DNA of 64,000 bases from Vibrio atypicus (GTDB lineage: Bacteria > Pseudomonadota > Gammaproteobacteria > Enterobacterales > Vibrionaceae), in assembly GCF_009811315.1 (NCBI RefSeq), contig NZ_BLID01000001.1, forward strand, positions 620,001 to 684,000, in the 5' to 3' direction. Each line of letters opens with the position of its first letter. Positions within the stretch are counted from its first letter, which is position 1. Made by a program: the position numbers and the translations under genes. Shown here in pieces: positions 17,505 to 25,173 of this stretch. The notes under the pieces are model-generated. The model saw only the letters and a list, made by a program, of their open reading frames with translations, ran no database searches and was not told the origin of the DNA.

Positions 17505-17702
17505 CTAGTGCAGTAAGCCCAGTTCCTTTGCTTCATCTAGTGTTAAGCCACTTTCGCGAATCTCTCTCAAAGCTTCAATACGACGACGAGCTTCCGCGGA
17601 TTTTACCGTTTTTACTGGTTTCTGTGACTCGACTTCTTCCGTGAAGTCCCACTTGTCTGCAATTTTAGTCATTTCATCATGGTCAATAGAATTAATGGAC
17701 AT
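17505..17702 (-). CDS. Small hypothetical protein (65 residues)
   Basis: Start set at 17702 because CGGAGG lies 9 bases upstream; the frame is open further upstream without a ribosome site. Acidic N-terminal half, then a basic helical part with ARRRIEALREIRESGLTLDEAKELG. I do not recognise the family; the C-terminal part resembles short helix-turn motifs of small Vibrio proteins. Likely real because of the strong ribosome site and the biased composition. Confidence 0.65.
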   Translation of the reverse strand: MSINSIDHDEMTKIADKWDFTEEVESQKPVKTVKSAEARRRIEALREIRESGLTLDEAKELGLLH

Positions 17703-18077
17703 CGTAACCTCCGAACAAACCATGCAAGGGACAGCTAATCTGTAGCAAAATCTACAGGCCCTTGTTAAGAATTTTAGCTCCAGAATGTGATACTGCTAAT
17801 AGTTCAGAAAGAGTTATCGATTTTTCTATAAATAGGCTTTGCGCGGCGGAATTTCTGACAGTACATTTAAAGGATTCCCCCTAACGAAATGAAACCGATC
17901 TGAGTCTCATTTTTATCACTCACTTCCCACAAGTTTTCGCGCTTTATGGCGCCCAATTACATTTTCTCAGCGGAACTTTTTCGAGGCACTTCACCCTTTT
18001 TGTTGACGGTTCTTTTCAGCCATAAAATAAGAGTTAATGATAATCATTATCTTTTACTCTTTTTGGTAGGTAGAACT
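17703..18077. other. Intergenic region with Fur-controlled promoter
   Basis: 375 bp between divergent genes. A Fur box is at 18033-18051; a TTGACG at 18003-18008 could be a -35 element for the ABC operon. An in-frame upstream extension of the ABC gene to 17946 is not supported: no ribosome site and it would place the Fur box in the coding region. No other gene seen. Confidence 0.6.
18033..18051. promoter_or_regulatory. Fur box
   Basis: GTTAATGATAATCATTATC matches the 19-bp Fur consensus at 18 of 19 positions. It ends 26 bp before the ATG of the ABC ATPase gene, where iron-loaded Fur would block transcription. Confidence 0.85.
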
Positions 18078-18926
18078 ATGAGTCACTCTTATCTTCAGCA
18101 TGCGTATCACCCTGATCCCATTATTCAGATCCGAGATTTATGCGTAGATTATATTACCGACAATGGCGACTTTAACGCCGTTAAATCGGTGAGTTTCGAT
18201 ATTGGTAAAGGTGAGATTTTCGGGTTAGCCGGAGAATCTGGCTGTGGAAAGAGCACCATTGCTTTCGCCATCAATCGACTTCATAAGCCGCCTGCGTTTA
18301 TTTCGGGTGGTGAGATTCACTTCCAGGGCCGCGACTTACTGAGGCTATCTGACGATGAAATAAATACCATCCGTTGGAGTGAAATCGCAATGGTGTTCCA
18401 AAGTGCCATGAACTCACTCAATCCCGTCTTGCCAATTCTAGAACAGTTCGCTGATGTACTACGTCACCATCAAGGCTTAAACAACGAGCAGGCCAAAGAT
18501 CGCGCTGAAAAGCTACTCGATCTAGTCAACATTCCCCGCGAACGTTTAACCGAATATCCTCATCAATTTAGTGGTGGTATGCGCCAACGCTTAGTCATAG
18601 CGATCGCCCTTTCTCTCAATCCTAAATTGATTGTCATGGACGAACCAACAACGGCATTAGACGTAGTTGTACAACGAGAAATATTGCAGCAGATCTACCA
18701 GTTACGAGAAGAGTTCGGATTCTCAGTATTATTCATCACTCATGATTTAGCCCTCATGAGCCAGTTGTGCGATCGCATCGCCATTATGCGTCACGGTGAG
18801 ATCGTTGAAGTAAACCAATCCAAACAAGTACGCAATAACCCATTACACCCATATACACAAAAGCTATGGGCATCTTTCCCGAATATCCATGAAGGTAAGC
18901 ACACGACGCAAGGAGCGACAGTATGA
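18078..18926 (+). CDS. Opp/Dpp-type ABC transporter ATPase (DppD-like)
   Basis: 282 residues from ATG at 18078. Walker A GESGCGKST, Q-loop FQSAMNSLNP, signature FSGGMRQR, Walker B IVMDEPTTALD and the H-loop ITHD are all present. The C-terminal oligopeptide/dipeptide ATPase extension is short (NPLHPYTQKLW). In such importers this subunit pairs with the next gene's product on a membrane permease pair. It overlaps the next gene by 4 bp. No permease or binding-protein gene is adjacent. Confidence 0.9.
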   Translation: MSHSYLQHAYHPDPIIQIRDLCVDYITDNGDFNAVKSVSFDIGKGEIFGLAGESGCGKSTIAFAINRLHKPPAFISGGEIHFQGRDLLRLSDDEINTIRWSEIAMVFQSAMNSLNPVLPILEQFADVLRHHQGLNNEQAKDRAEKLLDLVNIPRERLTEYPHQFSGGMRQRLVIAIALSLNPKLIVMDEPTTALDVVVQREILQQIYQLREEFGFSVLFITHDLALMSQLCDRIAIMRHGEIVEVNQSKQVRNNPLHPYTQKLWASFPNIHEGKHTTQGATV

Positions 18927-19855
18927 GTGAACCAATTCTAAGTCTAAACAATGTGGTTAAAGAGTTCACGATTGGTGGCGGTTTTGCCTCTGAAGAGCGA
19001 TTCAAAGCACTGCAAGGCGTCAGCTTCGATCTCCACAAAGGACGAACTTTAGCGCTGGTGGGCGAATCGGGTTGTGGCAAAAGCACGTGCGCTCGTTTAA
19101 TGACAAAGGTCTACCCCGCAACCTCTGGCGAGATCCTATTTCATGGCCGAAATATCAATGAGATCCAAAGCCGTAAAGATCTTCTCGATTACCGCAGTAA
19201 AGTGCAGATGGTTTTTCAAGACCCGTTTGGATCACTAAACCCCACTCATACCATTGAACACCACCTCACTCGACCGTTAAAAATTCATAAGCAAGTCGCG
19301 AACAACGCTGACATACCAGCACGATTGCAAGAACTGATAGAGTTAGTCGAACTGGCACCAGATACGTTGCAAAAGTTCCCCCATGAATTGAGTGGTGGTC
19401 AAAGGCAACGTGTTAACTTAGCACGTGCGCTTGCAGTGGGTGCTGAAGTGATTCTTGCTGACGAGCCAACATCAATGCTGGATGTTTCTATACGATTGGG
19501 TGTGCTCAACCTCATGCAGCGAATGAAAAAAGAGCTAGGCATTGGTTTTCTTTACATTACGCACGATCTTGCCACCGCGCACTACATCGCAGAAGAGACG
19601 GCTGTGATGTACAAGGGGCAAATTGTCGAATGGGGAGATACCCAAGCGATCTTAACCGATCCGCAACATCCCTATACCCAGTTGTTGATCTCTGCGGTTC
19701 CGGATCCCGATCTCCCATTTGGCAAGTTAGTTGAAAGTGAACCAAACTATTCTGTGGATGCAGATCAAATACGAGCATCCAGTGCTCTTGTGCAAGAAGA
19801 GTTCAGACAAGTTGGGCCAAATCATTTTGTAAAACATTGGGTTAAAGCTGCATGA
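18923..19855 (+). CDS. Opp/Dpp-type ABC transporter ATPase (DppF/OppF-like)
   Basis: 310 residues. Walker A GESGCGKSTCA, Q-loop FQDPFGSLNP, signature LSGGQRQR, Walker B ILADEPTSMLD, ITHD. The ATGA overlap with the previous gene and 4-bp overlap with the next imply translational coupling. Partner of the preceding ATPase; the membrane subunits must be encoded elsewhere. Iron control by the upstream Fur box is inferred, which would suit uptake of a ferric complex or peptide-like siderophore. Confidence 0.9.
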   Translation: MSEPILSLNNVVKEFTIGGGFASEERFKALQGVSFDLHKGRTLALVGESGCGKSTCARLMTKVYPATSGEILFHGRNINEIQSRKDLLDYRSKVQMVFQDPFGSLNPTHTIEHHLTRPLKIHKQVANNADIPARLQELIELVELAPDTLQKFPHELSGGQRQRVNLARALAVGAEVILADEPTSMLDVSIRLGVLNLMQRMKKELGIGFLYITHDLATAHYIAEETAVMYKGQIVEWGDTQAILTDPQHPYTQLLISAVPDPDLPFGKLVESEPNYSVDADQIRASSALVQEEFRQVGPNHFVKHWVKAA

Positions 19856-20325
19856 TGAGATTAGATACCTGGGTAGAGCAAATGTCGGGTTGGTACGAAA
19901 CCCGAAAGCATGATCAAGAACAAACGCTGGAATCATTGCTTCTCAATGTACCAGATAGCGTTTGGGGACCAGAGATCACTGAGCTACAAAGCAAGGCCAT
20001 TGCATGCTGGTTAGACGGCTGCCTGCGTATCTATCAACATCAGCACTTTCAGCAACCTAACAAAGCGTATCAGTTTCTCCAATACGCCTACAGCAAACTT
20101 CAGCTTGTTGCCAGCTCACCTGAAAGCGACATAGAACTGAAAGATTGGTGTATGAAGCGGCTACAGCATCTTGCCGTATTAACCTTAGAGTTTTGCAACC
20201 AACAGACAAATGAGCGTTGGCAAGAAGCGTCCCACCAAATGATCGAATCCCACGTTCACTTTATGGCTGCACAGTGTTGGAACGAAGCTCGGAAAGATGA
20301 TCAAGGTCATTCGGCCGTACATTGA
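19852..20325 (+). CDS. Hypothetical protein coupled to the Fur-led ABC operon
   Basis: 157 residues, helical, soluble, rich in Trp, His and Gln, with no signal peptide or membrane segment. The start overlaps the OppF-like stop (ATGATGA). I do not recognise the family. Its place as third gene of an iron-regulated operon suggests a role in iron-compound handling, but nothing in the sequence proves it. Confidence 0.75.
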   Translation: MMRLDTWVEQMSGWYETRKHDQEQTLESLLLNVPDSVWGPEITELQSKAIACWLDGCLRIYQHQHFQQPNKAYQFLQYAYSKLQLVASSPESDIELKDWCMKRLQHLAVLTLEFCNQQTNERWQEASHQMIESHVHFMAAQCWNEARKDDQGHSAVH

Positions 20326-20342
20326 TCATAAAACACGAAATC

Positions 20343-20384
20343 CCGGATCGATGATCATGGTATTAACCTTGATCATTGATCCGG
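20343..20384. repeat. 39-mer-like RctB site downstream of rctB
   Basis: Inverted repeat CCGGATCGATGATCA / TGATCATTGATCCGG (14 of 15 pairs) with a 12-bp spacer. Its core, ATGATCATG then 7 bp then CCTTGATCAT, is the same as in the 42-bp inverted repeat at 23489-23530 within oriCII. Such elements resemble the 39-mer negative-control sites bound by RctB. It lies on the far side of rctB, 2.3 kb from the origin. Confidence 0.65.
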
Positions 20385-20437
20385 AAACTCGGTATCTTGA
20401 AATAGAAATTTAATACGTAAGATTCTGAATTTTAGAC

Positions 20438-20464
20438 AAAAAAAAGCGAGTTCAGAGAACTCGC
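20438..20464 (-). terminator. Minus-strand intrinsic terminator
   Basis: GCGAGTTC and GAACTCGC pair perfectly around a 3-base loop. On the minus strand the stem is followed by eight T. It lies 240 bp beyond rctB's own terminator, so it may end a separate transcript. Confidence 0.85.
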
Positions 20465-20676
20465 AAAATATTCAGAATGAATGTAACAATATGAGCCAAT
20501 CTATCTAGGGATAATCCTATCCCTCATTCATCAGAAAGGACAAAAGGTTGTCTATTCGGGATAAATATTATCCAACTCCCCTCCCCCCAATGTCAGTTGA
20601 CTGTCAGGGGAATGTAGTAGATTTGTCTATCACTCTATAGGATGTAACAGGGTGTGAATAAGTATTATCAGACACA

Positions 20677-20705
20677 AAAAAACCAGCGTTTTACCGCTGG
20701 TTTTT
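20677..20705. terminator. rctB terminator (bidirectional)
   Basis: AAAAACCAGCG and CGCTGGTTTTT form an 11-base stem with a 6-base loop, 14 bp after the rctB stop. Confidence 0.92.
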
Positions 20706-20718
20706 AGACATTTATTCT

Positions 20719-22689
20719 CTATACCGCAACTTCATCTAACGCGCGGAAAACTGTTTCATCCAAATGACCTTCGTAAACTTGCTTACAGACTTTACGACGA
20801 ACAGCCAAGCCGGCAATAAGTCGCTCAATCGATAGATGCTTGTTTTCACTTTGACTATTGTAAAGCTCAACCATCTTACTCAATGTTTGATAAGGAATAA
20901 CATCATCACCGACACGCAAGTAGTCAAGCTTGTCAATGAGCTCTGTACACTCTTCTTGAATCGAGTTGTGTGAATGCCCTGTCATCGCCGCTAAAGCCGT
21001 TATAGAGCGTTCTAGAGCCTCTGAAGAGGTATATTTGGATAGAGTAATGGTAATTTCATCAGCGTTAATCTCAACTAAGTGTTTACGCTGCTTAACTCGA
21101 CGACCCAATTTACCTTTTGGAGAGCGCTCTTTACGCTGAATAGGTTCAAATTCCCCATCAATGATTTGAGACATCTCATCCAGTTGTTTCTTAGTCACCA
21201 TCTCATTACGAAGTGGGTTTGGTAACGTAGGAGCCATATTACGCTTACCCGCATTGGTAGTACGAGCACGCGAGTAACGAAGCACCTCTTCCGCATCACA
21301 CTTAATATCAAAGTGATAATCTTTCACTTTGTCTTTGTCCATGATGGTCGAGATCGTTAAGTGATAGCCCCATAAATTGACTGAGAAAAGAGCATCGGTC
21401 ACTTCATCATCAGACAATCGTTTTAATTCTCGGATCAGATCCATCGAGAAGCGACGCCACTCAATGTTACGTGCTAACTTTTGGTTCAACTCACTAAGCA
21501 ACATGTCATCGGTATGACGACGTACCATACGACTACGGAAGTAACTGTACAGTTGGAACACAAGGGTGTGCTGCTTCAAAATTTCAGGCGGGAACAAGAA
21601 GAAATAATCGCGTGTAAGTAGCTCTTCATAGAAAGACGGCTCCCAAACAAGGATGTATAGGTTTGGTTTAATGCGTATTTCGCCGTCAGCGTTCTCTGTA
21701 GGGGCTTCTTCCGATGCGGTAATGGTACGGGCTAAGAATCGGAAACGATCGCTCTTAAAGCCTTCTGGCATGTTCTCGCTAAGCCAGCGTCCTGTTAGCT
21801 CATGCAATTGAAAATCGGTAAATTCAATTCGGTCGATACTGTCACGAATAGAGTCCCGTGCAGGACCGCTGTCTTTCTTGCCACGCAATGACAAAATATC
21901 CGTGATGTAGAGCGGCGTTTTATTCGGGACTTGCGTACCGTCTAACTGATATTGATGTTGGTGATGCTCATGGTATTGCACTGTTAACGTAAACAACGCA
22001 AACAACGTCATGAGATCATCGACAGTCATAATATTTTTAGAAGATCGAGTTTCGATCACAGCTCGTGTGCCAGAGATCGAAACCATACTCTTTTGGTACT
22101 GTTTACGTGTTCTAGGCGGTGCGAGTGCTTGATCGATGATCCCAGCCCAATTGGTCGGGGAAACAATGAACTGATCCGCTTCATCTTTCATCACTGGTGG
22201 GGTATTAAGCCCATGCTCATTAAGTAAACGTTTATTAACTTGCGTTTGAGCCAGTGCTTTGGAGCGTTTTTGTTTCTCGCTCTGTTTCACCGATTCCGTC
22301 ACCAGGCTGGTGGCACCTAACACTGAAATCAACTGATTCGGATTTACGAAGCGGTGTAACATGGTTTTTCCTGCCAAACCTTCTTCAAAGCGAACAGGGA
22401 TTTGGTGGAATAGGCCGATATTAACAGCTGCTCGGAGACGTTGTTGGATTGCTGCACGCGTAACTTGGCCATCTGTCGCTTCAATCAACTCTGTCGTTGA
22501 AACTAAACCGTCCTTGCTACTAAAGCCACGCAATGAAATTAAATTCAGAAGTTCAACGATACTTTTCGTTACCCCTTTGAAATGCTGGTATTGCTCTATC
22601 CAATTGACTGCTGTTTCTGAAACCTCGAATAGATGTCCATCTTTGTGGCTTCTAGGGGCTTTGATCAGTATTTTTTCTTCTGAACTCAT
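20719..22689 (-). CDS. rctB: RctB, chromosome II replication initiator
   Basis: 656 residues; the V. cholerae protein is 658. Found only in Vibrionaceae, it binds the 12-mer iterons of oriCII to open the origin and 39-mer sites that limit initiation. The protein is basic, has several winged-helix domains and the expected family segments (ETAVNWIEQYQHFKGVTKSIVELLN near the N-terminus, ERLIAGLAVRRKVCKQVYEGHLDE near the C-terminus, described here in parts). The gene is read away from oriCII and is probably autorepressed through GATC-rich sites at 22752-22839. Confidence 0.97.
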   Translation of the reverse strand: MSSEEKILIKAPRSHKDGHLFEVSETAVNWIEQYQHFKGVTKSIVELLNLISLRGFSSKDGLVSTTELIEATDGQVTRAAIQQRLRAAVNIGLFHQIPVRFEEGLAGKTMLHRFVNPNQLISVLGATSLVTESVKQSEKQKRSKALAQTQVNKRLLNEHGLNTPPVMKDEADQFIVSPTNWAGIIDQALAPPRTRKQYQKSMVSISGTRAVIETRSSKNIMTVDDLMTLFALFTLTVQYHEHHQHQYQLDGTQVPNKTPLYITDILSLRGKKDSGPARDSIRDSIDRIEFTDFQLHELTGRWLSENMPEGFKSDRFRFLARTITASEEAPTENADGEIRIKPNLYILVWEPSFYEELLTRDYFFLFPPEILKQHTLVFQLYSYFRSRMVRRHTDDMLLSELNQKLARNIEWRRFSMDLIRELKRLSDDEVTDALFSVNLWGYHLTISTIMDKDKVKDYHFDIKCDAEEVLRYSRARTTNAGKRNMAPTLPNPLRNEMVTKKQLDEMSQIIDGEFEPIQRKERSPKGKLGRRVKQRKHLVEINADEITITLSKYTSSEALERSITALAAMTGHSHNSIQEECTELIDKLDYLRVGDDVIPYQTLSKMVELYNSQSENKHLSIERLIAGLAVRRKVCKQVYEGHLDETVFRALDEVAV

Positions 22690-22751
22690 TATTAGATCCG
22701 TATCACACTAGCCGTAATATCGCTATGGTTCCTGAAGAATAAAGAAAAAAA

Positions 22752-22839
22752 GATCATAAATAAAGTAAAAACTTGTTGTTTTTAAATAACTGATCTTTCT
22801 GATAAAGATGATCTTAATTGATAATATGATCTAATGATC
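22752..22839. promoter_or_regulatory. rctB promoter region with GATC-rich operator-like repeats
   Basis: Six GATC sites occur between 22752 and 22839, including an imperfect inverted repeat around TGATCTTTCTGATAAAGATGATC (in two parts, 22791-22813). In V. cholerae a 29-mer in this position mediates rctB autorepression; the equivalent is likely here, but I cannot fix its ends. Confidence 0.5.
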
Positions 22840-22897
22840 TGGGCCTAAGAAGGCTCGTAAGTGTATGTAAAGTAAGGTGTTATTTTTTAACGCTCTG

Positions 22898-23023
22898 AAA
22901 GCATGATCATAACAAACACGAAAGCATGATCATTACTTTAAGGAAAGCATGATCAAAAACCATCGAAACGATGATCATTAAAGTATTGAACGCATGATCA
23001 ATGTGCTCTCAGAAGCATGATCA
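22898..23023. repeat. Six 12-mer RctB iterons
   Basis: Copies start at 22898, 22921, 22944, 22966, 22989 and 23012, so the spacing is 23, 23, 22, 23, 23 bp, close to two helical turns. Consensus AAAGCATGATCA with a Dam site in each. This phased set is the core activating array of oriCII. Confidence 0.93.
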
Positions 23024-23038
23024 TTGGCTTTACACAAC

Positions 23039-23047
23039 TTATCCACA
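23039..23047 (+). promoter_or_regulatory. DnaA box
   Basis: TTATCCACA, a perfect strong DnaA box, 15 bp after the last iteron. oriCII needs DnaA as well as RctB. Confidence 0.9.
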
Positions 23048-23110
23048 ACCAGAAATGATGTGATCTTGATTTTCTGTGCAAACGGCAACAAATTACGCCC
23101 TTCTTTCTTG

Positions 23111-23122
23111 AAACGATGATCA
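23111..23122. repeat. Isolated 12-mer iteron
   Basis: AAACGATGATCA, identical to the fourth copy of the main array, 99 bp beyond the start of its last copy. Confidence 0.7.
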
Positions 23123-23230
23123 AGGTAAATCATTTTATCTATGATATGTGGGGGAAACAAGGCGTGAGTTAAATCAAAATGACAGTGATATGAAAATATT
23201 GATTTATATCTCAAGCTTCTAATATCCACG

Positions 23231-23242
23231 AAAGCATGATCA
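23231..23242. repeat. Isolated 12-mer iteron
   Basis: AAAGCATGATCA, identical to the consensus of the main array, at the edge of the control region. Confidence 0.72.
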
Positions 23243-23384
23243 TGAAATGATTGGATAATCGCTTGTTGGATGGAGTTAAGCTTGTGAACTGACTGAATTT
23301 GGCTCTAATTGCTCTCATCCCAGAGTCTATCTACATTTGTCCGTAATTTGGTTGTGATTTTACATGCTTCCGGAAGAATAGATT

Positions 23385-23471
23385 ACTTGATCATTGTTCC
23401 GATCCTTTTTACATTCGAGTGATTCAATGTCGATCATGTATTGCGGTCTATTTTACCTTGATCATTCTTCC
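23385..23471. repeat. Pair of GATCATT-type control repeats
   Basis: ACTTGATCATTGTTCC at 23385-23400 and CCTTGATCATTCTTCC at 23456-23471 match at 14 of 16 positions, 71 bp apart. They resemble half of a 39-mer and lie in the putative negative-control part of oriCII. Confidence 0.6.
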
Positions 23472-23488
23472 TGTTAGGCCAAATCGCT

Positions 23489-23530
23489 TCGAAAGCATGA
23501 TCATGACATTCTCCTTGATCATGCTTTCGA
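23489..23530. repeat. 39-mer-like RctB control site
   Basis: Perfect inverted repeat TCGAAAGCATGATCA / TGATCATGCTTTCGA with a 12-bp spacer. Same core and geometry as the copy at 20343-20384. RctB is known to bind such two-part sites to restrain initiation and to pair origins. Confidence 0.72.
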
Positions 23531-23717
23531 TGATCGCTGCTTTGGTTCTTTTTCTATCTCACGTGAGAATATTGTCTTTTCTTTCGTTCTTGACTCATTT
23601 CTTAAGTATTGGCAGGTAGAAGACCTCTCTTTTTGAAATCGAAATGACACCAGCCGTAAAATACGCTGCAATCTTAATCGTTCCGATAGATTAGCTACCT
23701 TGTTCTGAAATTCTCTC

Positions 23718-23730
23718 TTTACATTGTAAA
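23718..23730. other. parS2: parS2 centromere site
   Basis: TTTACATTGTAAA matches TTTACANTGTAAA. It lies in oriCII, 220 bp before parA2. Confidence 0.85.
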
Positions 23731-23889
23731 TATGTGACGATGTAACATTTTAAATCTACTTCGGTTTATGATGCATTATGCTCAAATAAAAATGACGATT
23801 TTTAATGCTTTTTGTCTGGATACATTAAAAATAGTGTAAATTTTCTATTTAATGTGATTTTTGTCCATAAGTGAATGTTCACCTTTTTA

Positions 23890-23917
23890 TTGTGTATGGT
23901 TATAAATGCTGTACAAT
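23890..23917 (+). promoter_or_regulatory. Possible parA2 promoter
   Basis: TTGTGT and TACAAT are separated by 16 bp, 32 bp before the parA2 ATG. Assignment is by pattern only. Confidence 0.42.
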
Positions 23918-23949
23918 CAAAGCAAGTCAATTAATCACGGAATTTGGCA

Positions 23950-25167
23950 ATGAAAAGAGAACAAACAATTGAAAATCTCAATCGCTTAGCTGAACAGACT
24001 GCACAAGTTCAAGCTGACCGTATTGAGATTGTTTTGGAAGAGCGTAGTGATGATCACTTTCCGCCGATGTCAAAAGCATTGATGGAAACTCGCTCAGGTT
24101 TAACCCGACGTAAGCTTGATGACGCAATCAGTAAGTTGGAAGCAACTGGGCACCAATTCACAAAGAATAACGCAAACCATTATTCGATTTCTCTACAAGA
24201 AGCACACATGCTAATGGATGCCGCTGGCGTACCTAAATTCCATGAGCGCAAAAAGAATGGTGACAATAAGCCATGGATTATCAACGTACAAAACCAGAAG
24301 GGTGGTACAGGTAAATCGATGACAGCCGTTCATCTTGCGGCGTGTCTTGCTCTAAACCTTGATAAACGTTACCGCATTTGCCTTATCGATTTAGACCCTC
24401 AAGGCTCTTTACGTCTGTTTTTGAACCCGCAAATTAGCATCAACGATCACGACAGTATTTATTCTGCTGTCGATGTGATGCTTGATAATGTGCCAGATGG
24501 TGTTGAAATTGATAATGCGTTTTTACATAAAAACGTACTACTTCCTACTCAGTACCCGAACTTGAAAACAGTATCTGCATTCCCTGAAGACGCAATGTTT
24601 AACGCGGAAGCGTGGCAAAATCTGTCGCAAAATCAGTCTTTAGATATCGTAAAACTGCTTAAAGAAAAACTGATTGATCAGATTGCCGATGATTTTGATG
24701 TCATCATGATTGATACAGGCCCGCACGTTGATCCGCTGGTTTGGAATGCAATGTACGCATCTAACGCATTACTGATTCCATGTGCAGCAAAGCGTTTAGA
24801 CTGGGCTTCAACTGTTAACTTCTTCCAGCACTTGCCTACGGTTTATGAAATGTTCCCAGACGATTGGCGAGGCCTTGAGTTTGTGCGCCTAATGCCGACA
24901 ATGTTTGAAGATGATAACAAGAAGCAAGTTGCGGTTCTTACTGAGATGAATTACTTGTTGGGTGATCAAGTGACAATGGCAACGATTCCTCGTAGCCGTG
25001 CATTTGAGACTTGTGCTGATACTTACAGTACCGTATTTGACCTAACCACAGGTGATTTTGAAGGCGGTAAAAAGACCTTAGCAACAGCTCAAGATGCGGT
25101 GCAAAAGAGTGCACTCGAGGTGGAGCGCGTGCTTCATAGTCACTGGTCATCACTAAATCAGGGGTAA
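23950..25167 (+). CDS. parA2: ParA2 partition ATPase of chromosome II
   Basis: 405 residues from the ATG at 23950 (a TTG two codons earlier is not needed). It agrees closely with V. cholerae ParA2 as recalled. A P1-like N-terminal DNA-binding part (about 1-105) precedes the ATPase: deviant Walker A QNQKGGTGKSMTAVH (about 113-127), Walker B-like LIDLDPQGSL, and IMIDTGPHVD. ParA2 polymerises on DNA and positions the chromosome II origin together with ParB2 at parS2. Operon with parB2. Confidence 0.97.
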   Translation: MKREQTIENLNRLAEQTAQVQADRIEIVLEERSDDHFPPMSKALMETRSGLTRRKLDDAISKLEATGHQFTKNNANHYSISLQEAHMLMDAAGVPKFHERKKNGDNKPWIINVQNQKGGTGKSMTAVHLAACLALNLDKRYRICLIDLDPQGSLRLFLNPQISINDHDSIYSAVDVMLDNVPDGVEIDNAFLHKNVLLPTQYPNLKTVSAFPEDAMFNAEAWQNLSQNQSLDIVKLLKEKLIDQIADDFDVIMIDTGPHVDPLVWNAMYASNALLIPCAAKRLDWASTVNFFQHLPTVYEMFPDDWRGLEFVRLMPTMFEDDNKKQVAVLTEMNYLLGDQVTMATIPRSRAFETCADTYSTVFDLTTGDFEGGKKTLATAQDAVQKSALEVERVLHSHWSSLNQG

Positions 25168-25173
25168 TTATAA

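Larger units (their letters stand above)
20326..20718. other. Intergenic region between ABC operon and rctB
   Basis: 393 bp holding a GATC-rich block (20322-20384), a minus-strand terminator (20438-20464), the rctB terminator (20677-20705) and between the two terminators about 210 bp with no open frame of note. That stretch might be a minus-strand small RNA; see findings. Confidence 0.6.
22690..23949. other. oriCII: oriCII, replication origin of chromosome II
   Basis: 1.26 kb without credible genes between divergent rctB and parA2. From rctB outward: AT-rich GATC-rich promoter region, six phased 12-mer iterons (22898-23023), a perfect DnaA box (23039-23047), an AT-rich stretch, isolated iterons at 23111 and 23231, then a control region with longer inverted and direct GATC repeats (23385-23535), and a parS2 site (23718). 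Dam sites are very dense, in keeping with methylation-dependent RctB binding. The short frames in the control region are built from the repeats and resemble the untranslated 'rctA' of V. cholerae. Confidence 0.93.

Noticed and set aside
17946..18077. N-terminal extension of the first ABC ATPase
   Set aside because: It would put the Fur box in the coding region, and the residues do not resemble an ATPase N-terminus; the ATG at 18078 with the usual spacing is preferred.
20560..20600. CAACTGACATTG on the minus strand resembles the conserved core of Qrr small RNAs
   Set aside because: The match is short and interrupted, lies within a palindromic stretch, and the usual Qrr sigma-54 promoter and 5' stem are missing.
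22898..23023. Regular short repeats that could be taken for a CRISPR array
   Set aside because: Units are 12 bp with 10-11 bp spacers, each with a Dam site, beside rctB; they are RctB iterons, and no cas genes are present.
22978..23229. 83-residue minus-strand frame across the iterons
   Set aside because: It crosses functional origin repeats and the DnaA box, has no ribosome site and no recognisable protein features.
23419..23619. 66-residue open frame inside oriCII, in the position of V. cholerae rctA
   Set aside because: It is largely made of the GATC repeats, has no good ribosome site and reads as low-complexity hydrophobic residues. In V. cholerae rctA DNA acts as binding sites, not as a protein.
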